A stretch of 21,628 nucleotides of DNA from CAZSNT01 sp964607765 (lineage in GTDB: Bacteria > Verrucomicrobiota > Lentisphaeria > Oligosphaerales > JABHEG01): contig CAZSNT010000168.1 in assembly GCA_964607765.1 (NCBI GenBank), forward strand, positions 1 through 21,628, in the 5' to 3' direction. A model generated the notes under the pieces. The model was not told the DNA's origin and did no database searches. It saw only the letters and a program-made list of their open reading frames with translations. Shown one piece after another: positions 8,212-16,917 of this stretch (its first letter is position 1; each line of letters begins with the position of its first letter). Made by a program: the position numbers and the translations under genes.

Positions 8212-8472
8212 TCAGTCGCCGAGCGCGACTGCCAGCCGCCACAGCAGCAGGATGGCGCCGGGGATGAGAAACACGACCCCGAACAGCTTGTAGAAGATGG
8301 TTACGGTCATCATCGCCCGTTTCTCGTCGCCCGTTGTTTCGAGCACGCGATTGTAGATCCGGCGCCCTTTGCGGGGATCGAGGGCGAGCAGGATCTTGGC
8401 CGGGATGCACATCATGACCAAGCCGGCCACGGCGAAGCCGGCTGCAATCCAGATTGCCGCGGGTTCGTTCAT
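8212..8472 (-). CDS. Small two-helix membrane protein of unknown function
   Basis: This 86-residue protein has two hydrophobic segments: about 5-31 (IWIAAGFAVAGLVMMCIPAK) and about 57-82 (TIFYKLFGVVFLIPGAILLL). A charged loop between them contains DPRKGRRIYNRVLETTGDEKR, placing both ends on the same side of the membrane. I do not recognise the family. The ATG at 8472 has GGAG about eight bases upstream. It is convergent with the ATPase gene, separated by 4 bp, so there is no room for a terminator between them. It looks like a real gene because of its clean membrane topology and ribosome-binding site, but no function can be given. Confidence 0.75.
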   Translation of the reverse strand: MNEPAAIWIAAGFAVAGLVMMCIPAKILLALDPRKGRRIYNRVLETTGDEKRAMMTVTIFYKLFGVVFLIPGAILLLWRLAVALGD

Positions 8473-8914
8473 GTCTCGCGCTCCATTCTGGGACGAGTCT
8501 ACAGCACCCGACGCGTCTGTTCAAGTGGGGCGCTGTGCGGCTGCGTGGCGACAGGCAGGACAGGGGAAGTAGAGGCGTGGCCTCTGCTGGCGTTTGAGCC
8601 ACGCTCCAAGCGGGAAATCAGCACGACGTGTGTCTTTGAACCCCCCTGATACGTAGTGCTGCCGTGCACGCCATAGGGCTTCTCCCCGGCACTCCCTTCG
8701 GCACGGGAATGTAGCAATCCGGGAAAGGCGTGGCGAGAGATACACGCACAAATGCCTCCCCGCCCGCTTGCGCTCTTCGCGACATCACGGTATTGTCCGC
8801 AGTCGCAGGGACGGCAGTTGGCTATTGTTTTCTCATTTTGGGAAGAGGGAGTGTCCGCTGTTCGACTACACAACGCCGTGTCTTTTCCCACGCACCACCT
8901 GAGGGGGCTGGAGA
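8473..8914. other. 442-bp divergent intergenic region, probable control region of the signalling operon
   Basis: No convincing gene lies here. It separates the small minus-strand membrane gene from the start of the plus-strand signalling operon, so it should hold promoters for both. Two mutually exclusive hairpins share bases: AGAGGC/GCCTCT (8571-8576 with 8580-8585) and GCGTGGC/GCCACGC (8575-8581 with 8598-8604). A T-rich patch at about 8826-8840 is the least GC-rich stretch and is a candidate promoter zone for the operon, but I could not fit a clear -35/-10 pair. Several reading frames stay open through the region but show no protein-like composition. Confidence 0.5.
8571..8604. promoter_or_regulatory. 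Overlapping alternative hairpins in the operon leader region
   Basis: A 6-bp stem with a 3-base loop (AGAGGC-GTG-GCCTCT, 8571-8585) shares bases with a 7-bp inverted repeat (GCGTGGC at 8575-8581, GCCACGC at 8598-8604, loop 16). Only one can form at a time. This is compatible with a regulatory switch, but such short repeats also arise by chance in GC-rich DNA. Confidence 0.25.
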
Positions 8915-9148
8915 ATGCCCGCAGACAGAGACAACCCTTTCCGGCAGCCAGAGCTCTATGTGCTTCTGTTCGTTGTCGTTGTTGGAGCGTCTGTGGTAGT
9001 TCCCCTGCTGATTCCACACATGCTCACGACTGAGCCGAAAGGCCGTTCTATCGCCTTCCCTCTGTTTGTGCTTTTCCAAGGGATCCTCTGCTTCGTCGGC
9101 TCGTTGACATGGTGTGCTGTGACAACAGGGGAAGGGGGGAAGACATGA
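8915..9148 (+). CDS. Small two-helix membrane protein coupled to the symporter kinase
   Basis: This 77-residue protein has two membrane segments, about 13-37 (ELYVLLFVVVVGASVVVPLL) and about 46-69 (FPLFVLFQGILCFVGSLTW), with a short charged loop TTEPKGRS between them. Its TGA stop overlaps the ATG of the next gene (ATGA, 9145-9148), which strongly supports it being a real, translated gene. Small two-helix subunits accompany several sodium/solute symporters. In Pseudomonas a short membrane ORF (cbrX) is likewise coupled upstream of the symporter kinase gene cbrA, as I recall. I infer an accessory subunit or translational leader for the symporter kinase. The ATG at 8915 follows GAGGGGG at about eight bases. 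It opens the signalling operon. Confidence 0.8.
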   Translation: MPADRDNPFRQPELYVLLFVVVVGASVVVPLLIPHMLTTEPKGRSIAFPLFVLFQGILCFVGSLTWCAVTTGEGGKT

Positions 9149-11853
9149 GGGCGTCAATCCACGACCCATCAGTCAGAGGGCTTCTGCTTCTGCTGATGTA
9201 CCTGGGCTTCGTCGTTCTTGGCGTGGCATTGCTGAGAACGTTCGTAGCGAGCAAGCCTTTTAGGCTGCGTCCCGTTGCCGCCAGGCGTTTCCGGGCCGTC
9301 CTGGTGGGGCTGTGCGTACCGGCCAGCTATTGTTCCACATGGAGCTTCTACGGCATGCACGCCAAAGCTATGAACGGTCCGTGGGCCTATTTGGGGTTCT
9401 ACGCGGGGCCGGCTACGGTCGCTCTGCTGTGGCCCTTCCTCTTGAAGAAGCTGGTGACAGTCAGTCAGCGCCAGTCCTCGACGGATCTAGTGAGTTTCGT
9501 CTGTAGGCGGTACGGCGACAGCACGGCGCTGAAAGCTGTTGTGTCTGGCCTCGTACTGGCGGGAACGGCTCCCTATCTGTCCGTGCAGCTTCTCGGCATG
9601 TCACGGGCCATTGTCCACGTGTCGGGCCGCACGCTGAGCCGGAGCACTCTTTCTCCCGTCCTTTGGTCGATTGCCATGCTCGTGTTCGTGTTCCTGTTCG
9701 TTCTCAGGGAAAGAGAGATCCGGCGACACGTTGCCCTTCAGGGCGTTGTCATGCTGTCCGCGACTGCAGTTCTGCTGTGGCTTTTGATGGCCCGACCGTT
9801 GGGGGTTGAAGCGTTGACTAACGTGAGGCTTCCGTTGCCAGCGGGGGAAGCTGGGATCAGAAGCGCTCTGCAGCCTGGGACGCCAATTGGCTGGTGGCTG
9901 TCCACCTACTTCGCGTCGATGTTGGCCATTATGTTCCTCCCCAGGCAGTTTCACATTCTGACACAGGAAACCGGACAGCTTTCGCCAGATGAAGTGGCCA
10001 AGTGGTCTGCCTTGTGTATGATCTCGTTTTTCCTGTTCTTCGGCACGGCCGTGACAATAATCCACCGTGAGGCAATGTCGTTCTTGGGTGAGCACGCGGG
10101 CATCACTGACGAGGCAGCAATAGGCGAACGTCTTCCGCTCTTGGTGGCTCAGCTATACCGGGGCCGATTCGGCGCTTGGCCGGTTCGCGCAGTTTTGCTC
10201 GGCGGGTTCGCGGCTGGGCTGTCGACGATCTCCTGCCAGCTGATGGCGCTGGGCAACATCGTGAGCCATCACCTCTTCGCGCTGAAGCGAAGCAAGACGG
10301 AGAATCCCCCAGAGACAGAGGAAGGTGCTGCGAAGTACAGGAACTTCCAACAATGGACTTATCTCTGGGCGTTGGCTGTTTTTCTGTTCATCGCTGTGGT
10401 CATCGCCTGGTGTGTCCCTGATGCGTTGTTGGCGAACTTGGGCATGATCTCGTTCCTGGCTGCCGCCCAGTTGGCGCCCTCCATTTTGGGCGGAATCTAC
10501 TGGAGGAAAGCCACGACAGCGGGGGCAATCAGCGGTGTCTCGGTCGGGGCCGTGCTGTGGCTTCTGACCATTGTGATTCCGAGCCTACTCCCTGCACGGT
10601 GGCTAGGCAACCTAGGAGCTGTCTTGCCGCAGGGATCGCTCGCACTCCTTGGCACGGGCACAGTTGCGCAGGGCCTCACTTTGAGCCTGGGCGCAAACGT
10701 ACTGGCTTTCCTACTCGTGTCGTTGTTCACAGCCAAGGAAGACGATGATCTCATCAATGGTTTTGTTCTTGCTGAGGCGGGCACGCTCGGGAAACTGAAC
10801 CCGGAAGTGGTCCGCTTCGTGACGCATCGGCTGGCGGCCGGCCGCATGTGCAGCGTCTTGGCTTTTCTCGCACACAACGAGGGCTTCTTCTACACGCCGG
10901 ACGAGATCGTGTGGAAGGGCAGGTTCCGCGCCTCCATTCTGCCGGAGCTGAACCGACTCGTGGCCTTGGGCTTTGTGACCCGTCTGGGCGAGAGAGATGA
11001 CAGGGATGTCTACGTGTACCTGCCATCTGTTGTCGGGATTGAAGAGAGGACACAGGCGACGATTCGGGATGTGGCTCGCAGCGCAGCCCTTGTGGAGAAC
11101 CTGCCCCGGTACATCCGGCAAACCGACCGAGAATCTCGGCGTGCGTTTGAGGACGAGCAACGGCGGCGGTTGGACCTGCGCGTAACCAGAGGTCTGGGGC
11201 ATTCTCTCAAATCCCGTGTTGGGTTGATTCAGGCTTGGGCTGAGATACTGGAGACCCGCCTCGATGGCGAACACCAAGACGCTCTCGACATGATCAATGA
11301 TTCGTGCGCGTTCCTCCTCCGTGCGAACGATCTCTTCCGCGGAATACAGAAGCTGCATGCAAAAGACGTGTTGCGGGGACGCGTTGAGATCAGCCAGCTG
11401 TTGGAGGGAATTGTGGCGCGATACGGCGACGCGCGCGTGGAGCTGCTCCCTTCCGCTGATGCCCCGGTGGTAATGGCCGACCGCGCAGCCCTCGAAGAGA
11501 TCTTCGACCAGTTGATACAGAATGCACGCGACTTCACCCCGCCGAAGGAGAAGGGCGGACGGATCACTGTGAGCCTCGAGCAGGCTCCAGAGGGCTGCAT
11601 GGTATTGGTCGCGGACAACGGGCCGGGAATCCGGGCAGACGTACGCGAACGGTTGTTTGAGCCGGAATCCCGGCACTCGGACGACCGACTGGGGCTCGGG
11701 CTGTCGATTGTCAAGGGCTTGGTCGAGCTTCAAGGAGGCGACATCAGAGAAACCGGAGACCGGCAGGTTGGGAAGAAAAGGCGGAGGAAGACGGGAGCCT
11801 GTTTCGAGGTGGTCCTTCCTGCCTTGAATGGAGAGCTCGGGAGGGACTCATGA
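9145..11853 (+). CDS. CbrA-like sodium/solute-symporter histidine kinase
   Basis: This 902-residue fusion joins a solute:sodium symporter domain (about 1-530, roughly 12-13 membrane helices) to a cytoplasmic kinase. CbrA-like landmarks are YCSTWSFYG (about 62-70) and MFLPRQFH (263-270). A soluble segment at about 555-627, with GFFYTPDEIV and LNRLVALGFVTRLGER, reads like a winged helix, which is unusual in this architecture. The kinase core has GLGHSLKSRVGLI (H686, with Ser instead of the usual acidic neighbour), an N-box region DQLIQNARDF (about 788-797), G1 box DNGPGI (824-829) and G2 box LGLGLSIV. The ATG at 9145 is chosen over an in-frame GTG-free extension to 9109 because it overlaps the previous stop (ATGA) and follows GGGGGGA. 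It probably couples transport or binding of a nutrient to phosphorelay signalling. Confidence 0.92.
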   Translation: MRASIHDPSVRGLLLLLMYLGFVVLGVALLRTFVASKPFRLRPVAARRFRAVLVGLCVPASYCSTWSFYGMHAKAMNGPWAYLGFYAGPATVALLWPFLLKKLVTVSQRQSSTDLVSFVCRRYGDSTALKAVVSGLVLAGTAPYLSVQLLGMSRAIVHVSGRTLSRSTLSPVLWSIAMLVFVFLFVLREREIRRHVALQGVVMLSATAVLLWLLMARPLGVEALTNVRLPLPAGEAGIRSALQPGTPIGWWLSTYFASMLAIMFLPRQFHILTQETGQLSPDEVAKWSALCMISFFLFFGTAVTIIHREAMSFLGEHAGITDEAAIGERLPLLVAQLYRGRFGAWPVRAVLLGGFAAGLSTISCQLMALGNIVSHHLFALKRSKTENPPETEEGAAKYRNFQQWTYLWALAVFLFIAVVIAWCVPDALLANLGMISFLAAAQLAPSILGGIYWRKATTAGAISGVSVGAVLWLLTIVIPSLLPARWLGNLGAVLPQGSLALLGTGTVAQGLTLSLGANVLAFLLVSLFTAKEDDDLINGFVLAEAGTLGKLNPEVVRFVTHRLAAGRMCSVLAFLAHNEGFFYTPDEIVWKGRFRASILPELNRLVALGFVTRLGERDDRDVYVYLPSVVGIEERTQATIRDVARSAALVENLPRYIRQTDRESRRAFEDEQRRRLDLRVTRGLGHSLKSRVGLIQAWAEILETRLDGEHQDALDMINDSCAFLLRANDLFRGIQKLHAKDVLRGRVEISQLLEGIVARYGDARVELLPSADAPVVMADRAALEEIFDQLIQNARDFTPPKEKGGRITVSLEQAPEGCMVLVADNGPGIRADVRERLFEPESRHSDDRLGLGLSIVKGLVELQGGDIRETGDRQVGKKRRRKTGACFEVVLPALNGELGRDS

Positions 11854-12581
11854 GTACCGACGAAGACGCGCGCAAACCATTGGTGTTGATAGTCGACGAC
11901 GACCCACAGTGGCAAGTCACGACTGCCGAGTTGCTGAAAGGCCTAGCGGTCAGGACCGAGACGGCGCCAAACGTCAAGGCCGCTCTGGACTTCATAGATG
12001 CGCACGGCGTCAAGAGTAACGACTGCCTTGACTTGGTAGTACTGGACTTTCGATTGCCGTTGGACGCGGACCAAGGCGTTGATGTCCTGGGGGGTCTCAA
12101 GACTCTCTTGGCCACCAGGCTGCTTCCCGCGGACGTACCCGTCGTCGTTTTTACCGCCTATCCTGACTACGACTCCTGTGCTGAGTGTATGAAAGCGGGG
12201 GCCCATTCCTATCTCCCGAAGTATTCGGAAAACGGCGAACGCAACACCAGGAAGCTGATTCAGGTCTGCCGATCAATCCTCCGTGGCCATCTGCGAAGCC
12301 AGTACCTTCCTCCTCAAGAGTGGTTTGCCGCGAACGCCAGCGAACTCAGGCGGCAATTCGGCGACAGACACGTAGTGCTCATACACAAAGCGGCTGTCAA
12401 AGAGGCGAAAACTACCTGGTTCCGCCAGTGTCCGCGTATAGCGGGTTACGCCGTAGTTGCGCGAAATACGTACGAGAAGCTCGCAGATTTTGTTGCTGCA
12501 ACGGATGATCTGAGAGTGCTCCTTCCGCCGATCATATACGTCCCGGCATTTCGTGTCGGCGACGTACGTGCAAAACAGTGA
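11850..12581 (+). CDS. Response regulator with a DUF5678-like C-terminal domain
   Basis: This 243-residue protein opens with a complete receiver domain: the acidic pocket IVDDDP (D16-D18), the phospho-acceptor in VVLDFRLPL (D66), the switch Thr in FTAYPD (T102) and the conserved Lys in YLPKYSE (K124). The C-terminal part (about 157-232: EWFAANASELRRQFGDRHVV, later GYAVVARNTYEKLADFV and PPIIYVPAF) resembles the small DUF5678 domain, whose function is unknown. There is no helix-turn-helix or known enzyme domain. The ATG overlaps the symporter kinase stop (ATGA, 11850-11853), preceded by GGGAGGGA, so it is the likely direct partner of that kinase. The DUF5678 assignment is by pattern memory and moderately certain; the receiver is certain. 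Confidence 0.93.
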   Translation: MSTDEDARKPLVLIVDDDPQWQVTTAELLKGLAVRTETAPNVKAALDFIDAHGVKSNDCLDLVVLDFRLPLDADQGVDVLGGLKTLLATRLLPADVPVVVFTAYPDYDSCAECMKAGAHSYLPKYSENGERNTRKLIQVCRSILRGHLRSQYLPPQEWFAANASELRRQFGDRHVVLIHKAAVKEAKTTWFRQCPRIAGYAVVARNTYEKLADFVAATDDLRVLLPPIIYVPAFRVGDVRAKQ

Positions 12582-12624
12582 TTTGGCGCCTTAACGTGCG
12601 CTGGGATCTTTCGAGGGCCGCAAT

Positions 12625-15600
12625 GTGAAGAACAGACTTGAAGTCGGTCAAGCAGTTGTCCACGGTACAGACGGCTCACGCGCAGCCGGAAAGCAGGTCG
12701 CCGAGAAGGTGCTGAGGGACGTGGCTTTGCCGCCCCAGCTCGTGCTTCTATTCGCGACCCCGGAACTCGCTTGCGAGGAGTTTCTCATGGGGCTGAAGGA
12801 GGGATTTGGCGACGGCCCACCCGTGATGTTGGGGGGCACAACCCCTTTTCCGGTTTCTTCTGAGGAGAACGTAATCGACCAGGGCGCGGTGGTGACTCTG
12901 CTCGCCGCAAAGAAGGAGCATCTCAACCTACACGTCGGCGTGGGACACGGCGTGCAAGACAACGCCGAGAGGGCAGTAGCCGTTGCTCTGGAAATGCTCG
13001 GACTCGAGGAGATCGAGAGCCGACGGGCCCCAGGCTTCATGCTGGTGTTCACCCCGGGATTCCGTGACGATCCGGCGACGGGAGGGCTGCGCTCCGACAG
13101 CCCCGATTGTCTACGGGCCCTGGCTGCTCAGGTGCGGGATCCCTTTGCTCTGCAGGTATTCGGCGGCGCCCCAGCAAGCCTCAGCCACGCGGCAAAGCGC
13201 GGCGAGAGCATTGTTAACTACGAGGGGTTGCAGGACTCTTTTGTCGCGGCATTTGTCGAGACGTCCCTCCAATTTGGCTGTCACCTCCGCTACGGCTTGG
13301 AGCCTGGCATCGCAACACGCGGGAGGCCTGATGATTCCGTTCGGGAGATGGGGCTCGAACCGTACATAGTGGAGGCAATCCCCGCGACAGCCGTGCTTCG
13401 CGTTCCCGGCATCCTCTCTGGAGAGCCTGTTTTCATGGTGGGAGAGACACAGTATGAGACTCGTTTCGTACAGGCCCTGCGGAGCGCCAACTCCGGGGGC
13501 CACACTTTCTCACGTCCTGTCTCGCCTCACACCATTCTCCGCAGGGTGACACCCGTGCGCCATCGTATGGCACATGCGGCAGAGGAAGCAGCGCAGGTGG
13601 CGCGAGACAGAAGCCAACTGAGGGGGCCTCGCTTCGCCATGATGGTCTCATGCCTTGGGCGCCAGGAGATGCTCTCTGCTCACGGCCCGGCTTTCCCCCG
13701 GGAGGAGGCGGAAGCTGCACTCACGCAACTCGCCGGCGCCAAGCTGGCTGGCTTTTACGGGGCGGGAGAACACTGTGGCCTCGTGGGCACACCAGATGCC
13801 GATACGAACTACGGCGTGGGAGTGTTGGTAATCGACGACAGACTCGCATCTCGTGCCCGTCTGATTGAAAAGCTCCGCGTCCTGTCTCGTGTCGGCACAG
13901 ACATACAGCTCGCGCGTGGAGAAAGGCGGATTGCAGAGCTCGTGCTGAAAGCGCTGAACGATGTGGAATACCAAGGAGGCATGATCTCTCTGGTTGAGAA
14001 GGACACGACGAGGCAGCGACGCATCAGAGGGATGTACGCCAGAAATCCGGTGGCTGCTGGGGATCAACATCAGTGGGAGTCCATCGTCCAGTCTTCCGTG
14101 CGGTACCTGCCTGGTGATGACATTCTGGCGTTGGTGATCGACAGGAGAGTGACGTCTCCAGTGGTCATCGGCGACTCATCACGTGACCGTCGTTGCCACC
14201 AACCCACCGTAAAGACGGCCAGGACCAGCGGACAGATTGTTTTTGCTCTCGAGGATCCGTCTCATGACAACTCTCCTATAGGGACGCTTCAAATCGGGAT
14301 CCCCGCGGGATACGTCGCAAGTCGTGCAGAGCTCGAGTCGTTGCGGGCGTTCGCGCACACCGTTGCGCATAGCATTGCCGTAGCCCGTGTCATGGCAAGA
14401 GTCCAAGCCGATCTGCGTGACATCTACAGCCTTGAGCGCGACATCGTTGGCGGACATGGAGTGGACGAACTCCTTCAGAAGATCGTCTCACATGCCTTGG
14501 GGGCCGTGGACGCTGACTGGGGGGCGCTTTACCTTGCTGATCTACCGAAGAGCCAACTCCTGCTGCGGACGCTGTGGTGCCAGAGCACTGACGCCGCCTG
14601 GGACCACCAGGGAATGAAGGAGCGGATACCGACACACGGACGCGGCGAGGGACGCCGCGGCAGTGAGCCTTGGGTTCTTGCCAAGAGACGCCCTTACAGG
14701 ACAACCGGGCCGACCCCCTTGGGGGCGGGGGGCGATGGGGAGCGGGAGGGAGTGGCCAAGCTATCAGTGCCCGTGGGGATGGGGAAGGACGTTCTGGGTG
14801 TGCTGACCGTCTGGCGTTCCGCTCGGTACTTCTCCCGTGCCCACGAGTTCTCGCTTGCCCTGTTCGCTCGCCTGGCGGGCGCAGCGGTGATGCACGCAAA
14901 CGCGTTGGCGCGTGCAGGCTTTCTGGCGGACGTGGCGCGGGTCTTCCTGGGGCACGGGGCGCAAGCACAGGGAGAGACGCCAGCGCTGTTGGACGGCCAG
15001 CTACACCAAGTGGTGACCATCGTCAGGAATGCGTTGAGTTGTGAAGAATGCTCGCTGTTCTTGGTAGACCCGGAGCAACCGCAGAGGCTGGTCCTGCGCG
15101 CCACCACCAGCGCGGAACTGAGGGACAACGTGGGGCGCGGAGCCTATCGAGTTGGTGAAGGGCTAACGGGTGGCATTGCGGAGTTTCTCAAGCCGTTGCG
15201 ATTGAGCTGCGCTGGCGACGAAACGGAGATGCAGACGTACTATCCCGATTTCTATCGCGCGGGCATACGTTGGTCAGGCAAACTCAAGGAGCTCACGGAC
15301 AGGGAGAGCGACTGGGACTTTGAGTTCCTCGGCGTGCCAGTCCTCTGGCGAGAAGGAAATACGGTCAATCGTCTCGGAGCCATCAGGTGCAGCGGAAGGG
15401 AAGGCGCAAGGCATTTTTTCGCCGAAGATGAAGCGCTGTTGACGGCGGTTGCCAAGATGGCTGCCATCGGGATCGAACAGTCGAGATCGATCTCAAGCTT
15501 GGTTAGGAGTGAGGCCTGGCAGCGGTTCTTCGTTCGCATGTCGGCGCACGATACCCGGAAGCCCATCACATTCACGATCGGTAAGCTCGACCAGCTGCGT

Positions 15601-16353
15601 TCCAGACTCCCGGAATCCGATCAGCATCTCGCAGACCAGTGCATAGAGCGACTCACACGGATGCATCAGTTGATGGACAATCTGGGGACACTCCAGCAAC
15701 TGGAGGGAGAACTCTCACGGCTTGCTCCTGCTCGAGTGTCCATTGACGACGTCGTCCGAGAGGCGGCACAAGATGTGATGATGGACGAAGAGGATGAAGG
15801 TGGCTCAGCAGTGAAGATCAAAGCGAAGTCGAAGGGGCTGCACGTCACGGGATACCGAGTTTTCCTTGTTCAGGCTCTCATCAACTTGCTGTCGAATGCT
15901 TTGAGGGCCAGTTCTGCGGGTCATGCGGTGGAGGTCCAAGTCTTTTGGCACGACCCAAACGAACGTCCTCCTTCTGGCACGTTTGCCATCGGCAGACACA
16001 GCAAGTGGGCGCTGACGGAATGGGCAGGAGGGGGTCATCTGGGACCGGCTCGAGGTGTCGTTGTCATCGCGGTCACCAATCACGGCTCGCCGATTGCGGC
16101 AGAGAATATGGCTAAAATATTTGAGCCGCTGGTCACGATGCCGACGAGCGGGGAGAGGCCCAAGGCTGGCCGAAACAAGGAGACGAGGTTTGGATTGGGA
16201 CTGGCAATTGTGTGGCGCGTAGCGCAAGCGCATGGCGGAACCGTGTGCTTGCAGTCCCTTCAGAGGAAGAGACAGACGACGTTTTCGTTGGTTTTGCCCG
16301 TGTTGGCGGCGTCGGAATCCGAGGCGGGCGAGTACGTAGATGTGAACCAATAG
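12625..16353 (+). CDS. FIST-domain, triple-GAF cytoplasmic sensor histidine kinase
   Basis: This 1242-residue protein has no membrane segments. A FIST N domain (about 35-230, including VMLGGTTPFPVSSEE) and FIST C domain (about 250-405, including FAMMVSCLGRQEML and LAGFYGAGEHCGLVG) form a proposed small-ligand sensor. GAF-like domains follow at about 430-590, 611-765 and 783-955. The HisKA motif is FFVRMSAHDTRKPITF (H975). The ATPase domain has N-box NLLSNALRA (1087-1095) and G2 FGLGLAIV (1189-1196). The G1 box reads AVTNHGSPI (1149-1157), with Asn in place of the usual Asp, so ATP binding may be altered. A GTG start at 12625 is used because the overlapping ATG at 12623 runs straight into TGA; GAGGG lies seven bases upstream. 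It sits 43 bp after the preceding receiver gene. Confidence 0.92.
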   Translation: MKNRLEVGQAVVHGTDGSRAAGKQVAEKVLRDVALPPQLVLLFATPELACEEFLMGLKEGFGDGPPVMLGGTTPFPVSSEENVIDQGAVVTLLAAKKEHLNLHVGVGHGVQDNAERAVAVALEMLGLEEIESRRAPGFMLVFTPGFRDDPATGGLRSDSPDCLRALAAQVRDPFALQVFGGAPASLSHAAKRGESIVNYEGLQDSFVAAFVETSLQFGCHLRYGLEPGIATRGRPDDSVREMGLEPYIVEAIPATAVLRVPGILSGEPVFMVGETQYETRFVQALRSANSGGHTFSRPVSPHTILRRVTPVRHRMAHAAEEAAQVARDRSQLRGPRFAMMVSCLGRQEMLSAHGPAFPREEAEAALTQLAGAKLAGFYGAGEHCGLVGTPDADTNYGVGVLVIDDRLASRARLIEKLRVLSRVGTDIQLARGERRIAELVLKALNDVEYQGGMISLVEKDTTRQRRIRGMYARNPVAAGDQHQWESIVQSSVRYLPGDDILALVIDRRVTSPVVIGDSSRDRRCHQPTVKTARTSGQIVFALEDPSHDNSPIGTLQIGIPAGYVASRAELESLRAFAHTVAHSIAVARVMARVQADLRDIYSLERDIVGGHGVDELLQKIVSHALGAVDADWGALYLADLPKSQLLLRTLWCQSTDAAWDHQGMKERIPTHGRGEGRRGSEPWVLAKRRPYRTTGPTPLGAGGDGEREGVAKLSVPVGMGKDVLGVLTVWRSARYFSRAHEFSLALFARLAGAAVMHANALARAGFLADVARVFLGHGAQAQGETPALLDGQLHQVVTIVRNALSCEECSLFLVDPEQPQRLVLRATTSAELRDNVGRGAYRVGEGLTGGIAEFLKPLRLSCAGDETEMQTYYPDFYRAGIRWSGKLKELTDRESDWDFEFLGVPVLWREGNTVNRLGAIRCSGREGARHFFAEDEALLTAVAKMAAIGIEQSRSISSLVRSEAWQRFFVRMSAHDTRKPITFTIGKLDQLRSRLPESDQHLADQCIERLTRMHQLMDNLGTLQQLEGELSRLAPARVSIDDVVREAAQDVMMDEEDEGGSAVKIKAKSKGLHVTGYRVFLVQALINLLSNALRASSAGHAVEVQVFWHDPNERPPSGTFAIGRHSKWALTEWAGGGHLGPARGVVVIAVTNHGSPIAAENMAKIFEPLVTMPTSGERPKAGRNKETRFGLGLAIVWRVAQAHGGTVCLQSLQRKRQTTFSLVLPVLAASESEAGEYVDVNQ

Positions 16354-16365
16354 GGAGGCATTAGC

Positions 16366-16917
16366 GTGGCGATCAGGTTACTATTGTGTGATGACGAAGA
16401 GGATGCTTGCGATCTGGTGCTGTCCGTCCTGGAGATTCTGACCGAGACGTACGGAGACCGGCATATCGCCGTGACGTGGGCTCGGACCGTGGAGGAAAGT
16501 ATCGAGCAGATTCAGGCCGGGGGTTGGGACATGATCGTCAGTGATGTGGCCTTCTCTCACCAGCCGGGGGCGGGGGCGGATGCGCAGATGGTGTCTGCCG
16601 GTATTGGCCTCGTAGGCGTAGCACGAGAGAGAAGGGGAGCAGGAACGAGGCCGCCCATCGTCGTTCTGACGCAATACGCTACTGACCAAGGCGTCTATCA
16701 GCAGGCAATCGGCGCAGGGGCGGATGCCGTCGTGTCCAAAGGAAAACGGCGGGGGTTGCTTGCCCAGATTCTCGCAGAGAGGCTGGGTTTCGTCAGCAAG
16801 AAGGGGGCAACGGCATCTCCCGCACAGACGAGCCGTTTTGTTCTTGCTTTGCTACGCCACGCGCGCGAGCTGTTGTGGAAGGAGGCGGATCATGTCTGTT
16901 TACCACGGCCCGTCTGA
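16366..16917 (+). CDS. Stand-alone receiver-domain response regulator
   Basis: This 183-residue receiver protein has the acid pocket LLCDDEEDA (D9, D10), the phospho-acceptor in MIVSDVAF (D60), Thr in VVLTQYA (T102) and the conserved Lys in AVVSKGKRR (K125). A glycine- and alanine-rich loop after D60 (about 65-80) is longer than usual. A tail of about 40 residues ends with a short helix (FVLALLRHARELLW) but holds no recognisable output domain, so it may act as a phosphate shuttle. The GTG at 16366 follows GGAGG, 12 bp after the FIST kinase gene, and the 3' end overlaps the next kinase gene by 26 bp. Its arginine codons include AGA and AGG, unlike genes left of the operon. Confidence 0.92.
   Translation: MAIRLLLCDDEEDACDLVLSVLEILTETYGDRHIAVTWARTVEESIEQIQAGGWDMIVSDVAFSHQPGAGADAQMVSAGIGLVGVARERRGAGTRPPIVVLTQYATDQGVYQQAIGAGADAVVSKGKRRGLLAQILAERLGFVSKKGATASPAQTSRFVLALLRHARELLWKEADHVCLPRPV

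Noticed and set aside
8515..8915. Possible remnant gene or repeat in the gap before the signalling operon
   Set aside because: Several frames stay partly open, but none has a start with a ribosome-binding site, protein-like composition or a motif I can name.
12623..12625. ATG at 12623 as the start of the FIST kinase
   Set aside because: It is followed immediately by TGA in its frame; the GTG at 12625 is in the right frame.
16724..16891. Upstream extension of the 16892 kinase
   Set aside because: The extension overlaps the last third of the preceding receiver gene, lacks a ribosome-binding site and adds no domain-like sequence, while ATG 16892 has GGAGG before it.
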